Positions 51,977-60,320 of a DNA stretch of 64,000 nt are shown piece by piece. Numbering within the stretch: the stretch's first letter is position 1; each line of letters begins with the position of its first letter. The translations under genes and the position numbers were made by a program. The notes beneath the pieces were generated by a model. It did no database searches. It saw only the letters and a program-made list of their open reading frames with translations, and had not been told where the DNA came from. Source of the stretch: Paenibacillus cellulositrophicus (lineage in GTDB: Bacteria > Bacillota > Bacilli > Paenibacillales > Paenibacillaceae); the NCBI RefSeq assembly GCF_009363095.1, contig NZ_CP045295.1, forward strand, positions 1,860,001 to 1,924,000. Direction: 5' to 3'.

Positions 51977-52978
51977 ATGTTTCATTTCAAGTTTGTTATG
52001 GATAATTTCCACGCCTCAGCCATGTCGGGGCCATTCACAGAAGCCAATATGAGAGCCAAATGGCTTCCTTATTATTGTCCGCCTGATATACAGATCGGAT
52101 TTGCCCCAAATCCGGGACAATTTCCGATCTACCCGAATAACGCCTTGATTGTCGGTAAACAGGATATTGGCTGGTGGAACCATTATGTACAAAACTATAC
52201 CGAGGATTTTCAGGTTTATAAGGGAAGATACTGGAGCACAGGCCCTAATTTCGACCAGCACCGGCCAGTAGAACGCTATGTTCCGCTGGTCGTGTATTCG
52301 GAATTTCAGAAGCAATATATGAAGGATTTAAATTACCCTGAGCATCTCATTCATATCATTCCCAACATGGTTGACAGTGAGATTTTTTACCCCAGGCCAA
52401 AAGGTAACGAGATTATAGTTGGCTGGATCGGTCACGATTTGAATGGCTTGCTGAAAGGACCGGAAGTAATGCCATTCCTCGCACGCCGGTTCCCGCATAT
52501 CCGGTTCGAGATGATTATGGCTCCCCCACCAACGAATCAAGAGGGCTGGTTAAATGATCATCCTCCGAATTTATTAATTCGAACGAATGTGCCTCATGAC
52601 CAAATGGCAGACATCATTAGCCGCTGGCACGTTCTCGTATGCGGAAGTAAAAGCGAAACCTTCTCCAATCAGATTGCGGAGGCTATGTCTTGTGGTGTAC
52701 CGGTTATTGCAGCCGCAATGGGCGCCATCTATCATACCGCACCTAGTCAGCGCTTGATTTTCGACGTCAATTGGGGCTCGCCTCCATATTGGTGGCTGCC
52801 TGAGGCGCTGGAGAAATACGCCACCGCTCTTCACGAAGTTATTTCCAGCGCGGCCTACCGTGATAGCCTCTCGATAAAGGCTATAAATGATAGTAAACGA
52901 TTTTCACCCCAAGAAGTATGCAAGAAGTGGTATGACTTTATCTATTTATGCCGTGAAATCGTAGAAAGAGGAGAATAA
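51977..52978 (+). CDS. Glycosyltransferase, GT4-like
   Basis: A 333-residue GT-B-fold glycosyltransferase. The N-terminal half is unusual, rich in Trp, Tyr and Pro (KWLPYYCPPDIQIGFAPNPG, GWWNHYVQNYTED). The C-terminal half is the usual nucleotide-sugar domain with GWIGHDLNGLLKGPEVM, VCGSKSETFSNQIAEAMSCG and VPVIAAAMGAI, the last giving the E-x7-E-like donor site. ATG 51977 follows AAGGAGGG. It lies 14 nt after the SDR gene and 3 nt before the WbpB-like gene. Acceptor and donor unknown. Confidence 0.83.
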   Translation: MFHFKFVMDNFHASAMSGPFTEANMRAKWLPYYCPPDIQIGFAPNPGQFPIYPNNALIVGKQDIGWWNHYVQNYTEDFQVYKGRYWSTGPNFDQHRPVERYVPLVVYSEFQKQYMKDLNYPEHLIHIIPNMVDSEIFYPRPKGNEIIVGWIGHDLNGLLKGPEVMPFLARRFPHIRFEMIMAPPPTNQEGWLNDHPPNLLIRTNVPHDQMADIISRWHVLVCGSKSETFSNQIAEAMSCGVPVIAAAMGAIYHTAPSQRLIFDVNWGSPPYWWLPEALEKYATALHEVISSAAYRDSLSIKAINDSKRFSPQEVCKKWYDFIYLCREIVERGE

Positions 52979-52981
52979 ACC

Positions 52982-53941
52982 ATGAGGGTAGGTGTCATTG
53001 GTGCAGGAGTCATGGGTGAAAATCACGTTCGAGTATATACTGCGTTGCCAAATGACTGCGAACTGATCGGGATATATGACGCTGATCAAAAGCGGGCACA
53101 GCACATCTCCGCTAAGTACCAGACAATGGCCTTCAAAAGTTTGGATGAGCTTCTTGGGCAGGTCGACGCGGTGTCGATTGCAGTTCCCACTTTTCATCAT
53201 TACCAAGTCGGCCTGGCATGTATAGCCAAAGGTGTTCACATGCTGATGGAAAAACCGCTCGCTCAAAATATGAAGGAAGGTACGGATTTAATTAAGCGAG
53301 CTGCTGAGGCCGGCGTGAAGCTGCAAGTCGGGCATATCGAACTGTATAATCCCGTCATTCGGGTATTGCGTCAAATCATTGAGCAGGAAGAGGTCGTTGC
53401 GGTAGACGTTCACCGCATGAGTCCATTCGAAGCCAGATGGCAAAACGTCAATGTTGTCGATGATCTGATGATTCACGATATTTACATTATGAACCATCTG
53501 TTTAAGACAAGAACCGAGGCAACCCAGGCTGTCGGATATGTCGATCATGGCATCATTCGCCATGCGGCGGCGCTCCTTCGAATGGACAATGGGATCATCG
53601 CACAGGTAACGGCGAGTTATATTACAGAGGAGAAGATTCGAACCATTCGAATTGTGACCAAAACTGCTTTCATTCAAGCCGACTTATTGGATAAACAGGT
53701 GCTTATTACCCGATCGACTCGCTTTTATCAAACCTCGTTAAACATGAATTACGCCCAACAAAATATCGTTGAAAAAATTGCCGTTCCCATACAGGAGCCC
53801 TTATGGCTGCAGCTGCTTGATTTTATTACATGCATCAAAAAAGGGACGCAGCCCAACGTACCCGGTGAAGGTGGACTTCTGGTCATGGAAATCACAGGGG
53901 AAATCACGAAGAAGATTTTACAAGCGGAGGAATCCAGATGA
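52982..53941 (+). CDS. Gfo/Idh/MocA oxidoreductase, WbpB/WlbA-like (UDP-HexNAcA 3-dehydrogenase)
   Basis: A 319-residue NAD-dependent oxidoreductase with Rossmann motif [17 protein letters not shown], the conserved EKPLAQNM of the Gfo/Idh family near residue 90, and [11 protein letters not shown]. In the WbpB/WlbA pathway such an enzyme oxidises C3 of UDP-GlcNAc uronic acid. The next two genes encode the matching acetyltransferase and aminotransferase, which makes this role the best reading. Stop and next ATG overlap (ATGA). Confidence 0.83.
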   Translation: MRVGVIGAGVMGENHVRVYTALPNDCELIGIYDADQKRAQHISAKYQTMAFKSLDELLGQVDAVSIAVPTFHHYQVGLACIAKGVHMLMEKPLAQNMKEGTDLIKRAAEAGVKLQVGHIELYNPVIRVLRQIIEQEEVVAVDVHRMSPFEARWQNVNVVDDLMIHDIYIMNHLFKTRTEATQAVGYVDHGIIRHAAALLRMDNGIIAQVTASYITEEKIRTIRIVTKTAFIQADLLDKQVLITRSTRFYQTSLNMNYAQQNIVEKIAVPIQEPLWLQLLDFITCIKKGTQPNVPGEGGLLVMEITGEITKKILQAEESR

Positions 53942-54648
53942 GTGAGCGAAACGATGATTCGACGAACGTGATTTCGACGAACGCGACGATCGGCAATGAT
54001 GTCGTACTCGGCCATCATATCGTTATTGAATCGGGAGTCACGATTGGAGACCGGGTCCGGATTGGCCATAACTCCGTCATCCTTCAAAACACAGTCATTG
54101 GAGATGACGTATCTATCGGAAACGGCAGCTTCCTAGGTTGTCAACCCTTCAAAAACTCCAAAGTCATTCACCAGATCACAGATCAAACAGGGCTGGTCAT
54201 CGGCAGAGGATCAAGCATAGGCAACGGAACCGTTATTTATGCAGGCAGTCACCTAGGGGAAGACGTCATGGTCGGCGACTTGGCCAGTATCAGGGAACAA
54301 ACGAACATTGGCCATTCTACAGTAGTAGGGCGCAATGCGAAAGTGGAATGCCGGACAGAAATCGGAAATCAATGTGTCATCCAGACCGGGGCGTATATTA
54401 CCGCGGACATGATCATCGAAGACAACGTTTTTATTGGTCCGGAAGTTTCTACTTCGAATGATAAGTACATGGAGCCTACAAAGGTCCCTCTGAAAGGGCC
54501 ACATATTAAGAAAGGAGCTAGAATCGGCAATAATGCGACGCTGCTGCCAGGTATCGTTATCGGAGAAAATGCGGTTATCGGTGCAGGGGCAGTCGTAACG
54601 AAGGACGTTACGGACGGAAAGACTGTCAAAGGCGTCGCGGCTAAGTGA
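53938..54648 (+). CDS. Left-handed beta-helix acetyltransferase, WbpD/WlbB-like
   Basis: A 236-residue acetyltransferase made of hexapeptide repeats across most of its length ([60 protein letters not shown]). The tail [20 protein letters not shown] is typical of sugar-nucleotide N-acetyltransferases. It probably acetylates the 3-amino group of a UDP-3-amino uronic acid. Coupled to the WbpB-like gene upstream. Confidence 0.87.
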   Translation: MSERNDDSTNVISTNATIGNDVVLGHHIVIESGVTIGDRVRIGHNSVILQNTVIGDDVSIGNGSFLGCQPFKNSKVIHQITDQTGLVIGRGSSIGNGTVIYAGSHLGEDVMVGDLASIREQTNIGHSTVVGRNAKVECRTEIGNQCVIQTGAYITADMIIEDNVFIGPEVSTSNDKYMEPTKVPLKGPHIKKGARIGNNATLLPGIVIGENAVIGAGAVVTKDVTDGKTVKGVAAK

Positions 54649-54670
54649 CTTGGAAGGAGAGTCTCTACCC

Positions 54671-55789
54671 ATGCAACCCATTCCTTTATTTGACCCACAA
54701 TCCGAATATCGGGTCTTACAAAATGAGCATATTCTTGATGCATTGTCCGAGGTTCTGGATAAAGGTATTTTTGTCGCAGGACCTGAGGTGAAACGGTTTG
54801 AAGCGGAGATGGCGCTGCTTACTGGAACGAAACATGCCGTATCGACGGCCAATGGAACGGACTCTCTCATCCTCACCTTATTGGCAAACGGGATCGGACC
54901 TGGAGACGAAGTGATTACTTCCCCCTTTACATTCTTTGCGACAGCCGAAGCTATTGTACGCGTAGGAGCAACGCCTGTTTTTGCCGACATCGATGAGCGA
55001 ACGTATAACCTTTCCCCAGCACACGCGGAAGCAAAGATAACGGTGCGTACCAAAGCGATCATCCCCGTCCACCTATTCGGGCAGCCAGCAGATATGGACG
55101 CCTTTGCCGAACTGGCACATCGGTATTCTCTGATTATTATTGAAGATGCATGTCAGGCTATAGGTGCAGAATATAAAGGCAAACAGGTAGGCAGCTTAGG
55201 CCATGCGGCTTGCCTCTCCTTTTATCCCACTAAAAATCTAGGCGGCTTCGGAGACGGAGGCATGGTTACGAGTAATGATGACGAAATAGCTGATCGTATC
55301 CGGGTACTCGCTTTCCACGGGATGGGAAAGCTGAAATATTATCACGAGGCCGTGGGACTTAACAGCCGGCTGGATGAGATTCAGGCCTTGATGCTGAGAA
55401 TCAAAATGCAAAAATTAAGCGAATGGACGAAACGCCGCCAGGAACTGGCACAGCGCTACACGAATCAACTCGTGCAGTTGAACGACGTGATTCTACCATA
55501 CTGCGATTCAGCTTGCAGCCATGTCTATCATTTATACGTCATACAGGTTCCGGATCCAGACAAATTATTACTCCACATGGATCAGCATGGAATTACTACT
55601 GCCCGCTATTATCCATGTCCGCTTCATTTACAGCAAGCATTCTCCTCTTTAGGGTATAAAGTCGGTGACTTCCCTGTTTCTGAAAAGGCAGCCGAGCATG
55701 CGCTCGCACTTCCCGTGCATCCCTTTCTTACCGATGATCAGCAGCAGTATATCATTGATACGCTTGTGGCTTTCAGCCACGTTAAATAA
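54671..55789 (+). CDS. DegT/DnrJ/EryC1 aminotransferase, WbpE/WlbC-like
   Basis: A 372-residue PLP-dependent sugar aminotransferase. Motifs: STANGTDSLILTLLANGIGPGDEV at residues 58-81, EDACQAIGAEYKGKQVGS, and SFYPTKNLGGFGDGGM with the PLP lysine at 188. HVYHLYVIQ is typical of the C-terminal domain. It would transfer an amino group from glutamate to the 3-keto sugar made by the WbpB-like enzyme. ATG 54671 follows AAGGAGAG; TTG 54650 lies on the ribosome site itself. Confidence 0.9.
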   Translation: MQPIPLFDPQSEYRVLQNEHILDALSEVLDKGIFVAGPEVKRFEAEMALLTGTKHAVSTANGTDSLILTLLANGIGPGDEVITSPFTFFATAEAIVRVGATPVFADIDERTYNLSPAHAEAKITVRTKAIIPVHLFGQPADMDAFAELAHRYSLIIIEDACQAIGAEYKGKQVGSLGHAACLSFYPTKNLGGFGDGGMVTSNDDEIADRIRVLAFHGMGKLKYYHEAVGLNSRLDEIQALMLRIKMQKLSEWTKRRQELAQRYTNQLVQLNDVILPYCDSACSHVYHLYVIQVPDPDKLLLHMDQHGITTARYYPCPLHLQQAFSSLGYKVGDFPVSEKAAEHALALPVHPFLTDDQQQYIIDTLVAFSHVK

Positions 55790-55803
55790 AGGAGGTCAAT
55801 TAC

Positions 55804-56514
55804 GTGAAATTCCAAAGAATTCCTAACCTGGCCAGTATTGTAGTAGGTGCGTATAATGCTTCTCGACATATCGAGGAAACACTGGATAGCCTGATTCATC
55901 AAACCTACCCTTTTATTGAAATTGTTGTCGTCAATGACGGTTCTACAGATAATACAGACCTAATCATTCAACAATGGGTGCAGAAGCATAGAAATCATCC
56001 CGTAATAAGAGAAAACAGATTTGTCTATCATCCGCTGCCTTATAATATCGGCTTTTCCGGTGCGTTTACCACAGGCTATTTTTTAGCAAGAGGTGAGTTT
56101 ATTGCCACAATGGCGGCCGATGACCTCTCGCACCCGGAGCGGATCGCAAAACAGGTCGCATTTTTACAGGCAAATACAAACTTCTGTCTTTGTGGATCAG
56201 GAATAGCCTGCTTCGTAGATGGAAACTTTGAGCAGCAGTTTGTCACCGACTTCGTAAAGTATGGTTATGAGAATATTGCCGGCATTTACTTGTCAGGCGG
56301 TCATTGTGTATGCCATGGCGCGCTGATGATGCGCGGCTCCTTGTTCGATCTGCTTGGCGGGTTGGAGCGTTATCCGGCAGGAACGGAGACAACGACCGAG
56401 GATGTATATTTTATTACAAGATATGTGCTTAGGGGTTATTCGGTTGAGAACCTGCCTGAAATATTGTACTACTATCGGATTTATCCGGAGCAGCGGTCGC
56501 AGCAAGGATTCTGA
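55804..56514 (+). CDS. Glycosyltransferase family 2
   Basis: A 236-residue GT-A enzyme: ASIVVGAYNASRHIEETLDS at the start, IEIVVVNDGSTDNTD, then FIATMAADDLSHPERIAKQ with the D-D metal site, and a probable catalytic acidic region TETTTEDVYFITRYVLRGY. No membrane helices. GGAGG is eight bases before the GTG start. Last gene of this rightward set before a terminator. Confidence 0.9.
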   Translation: MKFQRIPNLASIVVGAYNASRHIEETLDSLIHQTYPFIEIVVVNDGSTDNTDLIIQQWVQKHRNHPVIRENRFVYHPLPYNIGFSGAFTTGYFLARGEFIATMAADDLSHPERIAKQVAFLQANTNFCLCGSGIACFVDGNFEQQFVTDFVKYGYENIAGIYLSGGHCVCHGALMMRGSLFDLLGGLERYPAGTETTTEDVYFITRYVLRGYSVENLPEILYYYRIYPEQRSQQGF

Positions 56515-56563
56515 TCGTATTTGCAATGGGGAGGACTTCCTCAAACAGACCATTATAGAAATA

Positions 56564-56609
56564 GGATCCGGGCGTCTGAAATACAGGCGTCCGGATCATT
56601 TTATTTTTA
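56564..56609 (+). terminator. Terminator after GT2 gene
   Basis: GGATCCGG-GCG-TCTG paired with CAGG-CG-TCCGGATC (small mismatches), followed by ATTTTATTTTT. Confidence 0.8.
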
Positions 56610-56797
56610 CATAATTATTATCTCCGTGTCTGTCATGGGTGCTGGAGATTGGTGGCCGCTTCTTTAAATGATGCAGGCGTACCTCCCGATGAAAACGTAA
56701 ATTTGCTGCGGGGCAAATGGGTATATGTACGTGAGCAATGGTATGAACAGCTCATATGATATGGGGACGACAGATTAGTCAATCGGGAGATGAACAG

Positions 56798-58189
56798 ATG
56801 AGAATATTAATCGCCTGCAGTTGGGCGCTGCCTAATGCCGGTGGCGTGAACACATATGTCAATCAACTGACCAAAGCATTACAACGCGCGGGGCATACCA
56901 CTGATATCTTCTCCCCGACGCCAGACGGTCTGGGATTTCGGATCTCCAATAAAGACTTGTATATAGAAAGAGGAAGGCTGCAATCCTTGATCGCCGACCA
57001 GACACACCAGTATATGGATCAGCATTTACCAGGAATTCATCCATGGATTAAGCAATCCGAGATCGATCGATACTGCTTGGAAGCCGCTATCATGTATTTC
57101 GGTTTGGCCGAATACGATCTGATTCACGCGCAGGACATCGTGAGCGCCCATGCAATGTCACGTGTTAAACCGCCACATACCCCCTTAGTAACGACAATTC
57201 ACGGATGTCTCGCCAAGGAAGTGTTTGTTGAATGGACGGAAATGGGATTGCCCGAGCAGGATCAAAGCTCTCCCCTATGGCGCTATTGCTCCTTGCGCGA
57301 ATATCTGGGTGCAACCGTTAGCGATGTAACCATTACTCCATCACAATGGCTCAAAGATATATTGGTTCAAGAATTTTCTGTTCCCGAACACCATGTTGTG
57401 GTTAGCCCCTACGGTATAGATGTGGATGAATTTCAACAAAACATGATGCGTGTAGCCACCATACCGAAACCTACCGCAAAAAAAGTGTTTATGTGTCCTG
57501 CACGCTTCGATGCTGTAAAAGGGCACATCTATCTGCTTCATGCTCTATCTAAGCTGAAGGAAGAACGCACAGACTGGGTTTGCTGGCTAGTTGGTGACGG
57601 ATCACTCCGCGATAAATTAAAGCGAGCCGTACAAGAGCTTGGTCTCACGGACCACGTCACCTTTTTGGGGAAGCGTGATGATATCCCGGAATTGTTACAC
57701 CAAGCAGACCTCATTGTCCTCCCGAGCATCCAGGACAACCAGCCTTTCGCCATTATTGAAGCCCAAGTTGCTGGTAAACCGATTATCACTTCTAATGCCG
57801 GTGGCATTCCTGAAATGATAAAAAGTGCGTCAAATGGATTTGTATTTCGGAGTGGAGATAGCGATCAGTTATATAATTTACTGCGATCTGCTTTAGAGAA
57901 CCCCGCAATGTTCCTTTCCGTCGCAAATCAAGCCAGAGAACAAGGAGAAATATACTGGTCTTTACCTGCATTGACCTCCCGCCTACATGAGTTGTATGAA
58001 CTCGCACGCAGCAAGCATCTCGATCAAGGTAACGAAATTGCTCCAGATCATGATCTGCAACATCAAAACACATCAGAAGGAGGAGATGGAAAATGGAGCA
58101 GTCAAAGAAGAAGGCGCCTATTACTCAGAAGAAAAAGAAAAGTACGCTTCCTGAAAAGAAGAAGACTGCTAAGAAAAAAACAGCCATGA
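56798..58189 (+). CDS. Glycosyltransferase GT4, module 1
   Basis: A 463-residue GT-B enzyme starting MRILIACSWALPNAGGVNTY (acceptor domain Gly-Gly loop). The donor domain has VFMCPARFDAVKGHIYLLHA, VGDGSLRDKL, and LPSIQDNQPFAIIEAQVAGKP with the E-x7-E motif. It is clearly related to the minus-strand GT4 at 60321-61535. The last 40 or so residues are Arg/Lys-rich and lie over the start of the next gene, so the native stop may have been lost. CATATGATA (56753-56761) upstream resembles a SigK -10, but its -35 is poor. It could be a YtcC-like spore polysaccharide enzyme (inference). Confidence 0.88.
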   Translation: MRILIACSWALPNAGGVNTYVNQLTKALQRAGHTTDIFSPTPDGLGFRISNKDLYIERGRLQSLIADQTHQYMDQHLPGIHPWIKQSEIDRYCLEAAIMYFGLAEYDLIHAQDIVSAHAMSRVKPPHTPLVTTIHGCLAKEVFVEWTEMGLPEQDQSSPLWRYCSLREYLGATVSDVTITPSQWLKDILVQEFSVPEHHVVVSPYGIDVDEFQQNMMRVATIPKPTAKKVFMCPARFDAVKGHIYLLHALSKLKEERTDWVCWLVGDGSLRDKLKRAVQELGLTDHVTFLGKRDDIPELLHQADLIVLPSIQDNQPFAIIEAQVAGKPIITSNAGGIPEMIKSASNGFVFRSGDSDQLYNLLRSALENPAMFLSVANQAREQGEIYWSLPALTSRLHELYELARSKHLDQGNEIAPDHDLQHQNTSEGGDGKWSSQRRRRLLLRRKRKVRFLKRRRLLRKKQP

Positions 58190-58455
58190 AGCGAATCCGC
58201 CAAAAAAAACTTTATCAAAGACTGAAGCGCAAAAAATGGAGGTACATGCTAAGGAGCTTATCTATTAAAAACAAGAAAAAAAACAAGACAAAAGATGATC
58301 CACCGCTCACACTCGCTTCCATATTTTCATTACCGGAACTCCCTCCTTTTGAAGAAGAAATATGGAATCCAATTCTTAGATCACTTCAAGCTAATTCTAT
58401 AGATTATAAAATTCCTGATATGAGCATCATCCAGCCACTTAGCGGGGTGAATTAG
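58093..58455 (+). CDS. Small Lys-rich protein, module 1
   Basis: A 120-residue protein with a very basic N-terminal half (MEQSKKKAPITQKKKKSTLP and further Lys/Arg runs to about residue 75) and a C-terminal segment EEEIWNPILRSL followed by DYKIPDMSIIQ. The last part matches the 63-residue protein at 60092-60283 (W-N-x-I, D-Y-K-L-P-D). AAGGAGGAGATGGAAA precedes the ATG. It overlaps the upstream GT4 by 97 nt in another frame. Order and composition recall the ytcC-ytxO pair of Bacillus subtilis spore genes, but homology is not shown. Confidence 0.7.
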   Translation: MEQSKKKAPITQKKKKSTLPEKKKTAKKKTAMKRIRQKKLYQRLKRKKWRYMLRSLSIKNKKKNKTKDDPPLTLASIFSLPELPPFEEEIWNPILRSLQANSIDYKIPDMSIIQPLSGVN

Positions 58456-58502
58456 CAGCGATGCCAGGGAATCAACCTTATCGAAACCAGCGCAGCATAA
58501 CA

Positions 58503-58543
58503 AAATAAGGGCTTACCGTTACAACGGCAAGCCCTTATTTATT
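58503..58543. terminator. Bidirectional terminator between the two island halves
   Basis: AATAAGGGCTT / AAGCCCTTATT stem with inner CCGTT/AACGG pairing, followed by TATTT. Confidence 0.88.
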
Positions 58544-58591
58544 TGTGCTTATACATGATTTAAATCATCAAGTCGATGGCCGTTTTAAATT

Positions 58592-59653
58592 CTAGATGTT
58601 GTTCAACATATCCATGAAACTTACGCTATACCTATACGGAGTAAATTCTGTCTTAACTAAGTGCTGTGCAGCATCCCTAATGCTCTCCCTCAGTTCAACA
58701 TCTTGCATGAGGTTCAATCCCTCACTGACAGCCTGGTGAACATTTCCCAGATTATAGTTCTTTCCTGTAACATTATGCTTGATGGTGATCGTTACTCCAT
58801 CGGAATTGGATGCTAAAATAGGGCATCTGCAGCTCATCGCTTCCAATACCGATAGTGGCCCACCCTCCACTTTCGAAGTTGAGCACATAAATCCGCCCGA
58901 ATCTCCAATCGAAGAATAATAGTACTGCATTTCGTGATTCGGAATATTAGCGTGCATGGTTAGCCGGGAGCCCAACTGCAAGTCGTCCACAACTTTTAAA
59001 AACTGCTGGCGTTGATCGGGGTCACCAAGATTGGGATCCTCAAACATCCACAGCTGCAAATCGGGCACAAAATGCGTTAGTTGATGGCCGATATACAAAA
59101 ATTCCCGCCAGTTTTTATTATCGTCTATCCTTCCCAGCCAGGCGATGACCGGGTTGGAAAGCTTAGTCGTTTGGCGATAGGTAAACGTCTCCGAATTAAT
59201 ACTGTTAGGAATGATATAGCAGGGGATATGCGGAAACAGTTCCTGGAATAAAGCAGTGATATGCGGTGTGCTGGGGTTCATTAAGGCGGATGCGTAAGCA
59301 TTCACATAGGGAACGGCCTCGGTCAGCTTGCTTCGGGCTACCTCTTGTGGCCCGTAACCCTGAATTTCAAGCACCAGCTTGCCGGTATACCCAAGTTGGC
59401 GGAAACGCGGGAAGCTCTCATGATCTGTCGTAACTACGATCACGTCATAACCGCCCGCATCCAGTATTTGTTTGATTTCCGCGTCATCATTTGTAATATA
59501 GATCGGAAAATCCGCCCTGTTCTGCATGCCCGCCCCCCAGAAATAATACAAACAGGAAGCCTCGATTCCATAATTCCTCAGTTCATGGCAGCGTAAACGA
59601 TTGATCGTATCCATCCCGCCGCTCGGCACGTAAAATACAAATAAGACCTTCAT
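58592..59653 (-). CDS. Glycosyltransferase, GT4-like
   Basis: A 353-residue GT-B enzyme. The start MKVLFVFYVPSGGMDTINRL is typical of GT4; the donor half has VIAWLGRIDDNKNWREFLYI and CSTSKVEGGPLSVLEAMSCR with the E-x7-E site. ATG 59653 follows GGAGGAGGAGTCA. It is last of a leftward set (GT4, small protein, unknown 111-residue protein, this gene) and 27 nt after its neighbour. Confidence 0.87.
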   Translation of the reverse strand: MKVLFVFYVPSGGMDTINRLRCHELRNYGIEASCLYYFWGAGMQNRADFPIYITNDDAEIKQILDAGGYDVIVVTTDHESFPRFRQLGYTGKLVLEIQGYGPQEVARSKLTEAVPYVNAYASALMNPSTPHITALFQELFPHIPCYIIPNSINSETFTYRQTTKLSNPVIAWLGRIDDNKNWREFLYIGHQLTHFVPDLQLWMFEDPNLGDPDQRQQFLKVVDDLQLGSRLTMHANIPNHEMQYYYSSIGDSGGFMCSTSKVEGGPLSVLEAMSCRCPILASNSDGVTITIKHNVTGKNYNLGNVHQAVSEGLNLMQDVELRESIRDAAQHLVKTEFTPYRYSVSFMDMLNNI

Positions 59654-59680
59654 TGACTCCTCCTCCCGTCCTGCAGCCAT

Positions 59681-60016
59681 TTAGTTTTCTCTCATCGTGT
59701 CCTCCTGTGTGTACTCAGCAATCAACACGCCCTGATTCTTTATCTTGAAAACAACACCCGTATGCGCCAGGTTATTAATGTTGGTAACAAGTACTAGCTC
59801 AAACGGTGAATAGTTAGTCATAATATCGTGAACACCAACCCACTCATCCGCCCCCGTATGGATCAGGCCGATATAAAATAGTCCCTCAATGCCATACCCG
59901 TGGATCAGCATTTCAAAGGGAACTTCCCCGGAATTGTTTATCTCCAAATCAACAGATTGAATACAGCGGCTGTTTATGGGCCCGTCGGCATTCGACACCA
60001 GTCGCAATATGGACAT
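59681..60016 (-). CDS. Hypothetical protein, 111 residues
   Basis: A soluble, probably all-beta protein beginning MSILRLVSNADGPINSRCIQ and containing VDLEINNSGEVPFEMLIHGY and VFKIKNQGVLIAEYTQED. No family recognised. It sits between a module-2 small protein and a glycosyltransferase and is likely co-transcribed, so a structural role at the surface is possible. GGGGG lies just upstream of the ATG. Confidence 0.7.
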   Translation of the reverse strand: MSILRLVSNADGPINSRCIQSVDLEINNSGEVPFEMLIHGYGIEGLFYIGLIHTGADEWVGVHDIMTNYSPFELVLVTNINNLAHTGVVFKIKNQGVLIAEYTQEDTMREN

Positions 60017-60091
60017 ATTTATTCCCCCTGTGATTTATTTGGACTTTTTTGCCATATGAGGTACCACCCTAGGGACGGTACGTGGGATAGA

Positions 60092-60283
60092 TTATCGCTC
60101 TCCTATATCAAAGGGGCGGTCTAATTGCAGAACAGGGATATCCGGCAGCTTGTAATCCTTCGGGAGATTCGCAAAAATCTGATTCCAGACCAAATAATCC
60201 ACCTTTACTTCCAAATGGGAAGACTGGACCGTGAAAATACGGTTATATAAATCACCTATGACCTTAAAAGGTTCTTCAGACAT
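60092..60283 (-). CDS. Small protein, module 2 (W-N...DYKxPD family)
   Basis: A 63-residue protein MSEEPFKVIGDLYNRIFTVQ, continuing with VDYLVWNQIFANLPKDYKLP and ending LDRPFDIGER. The C-terminal half resembles residues 88-115 of the Lys-rich protein at 58093-58455. I start at ATG 60283, 37 nt after the GT4 stop, with AGGATTGAGAGG upstream. A longer in-frame reading overlaps the GT4 gene. Confidence 0.65.
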   Translation of the reverse strand: MSEEPFKVIGDLYNRIFTVQSSHLEVKVDYLVWNQIFANLPKDYKLPDIPVLQLDRPFDIGER

Positions 60284-60320
60284 AAGCCTCTCAATCCTTT
60301 CCTGGGCTCTTGATTCAAGC

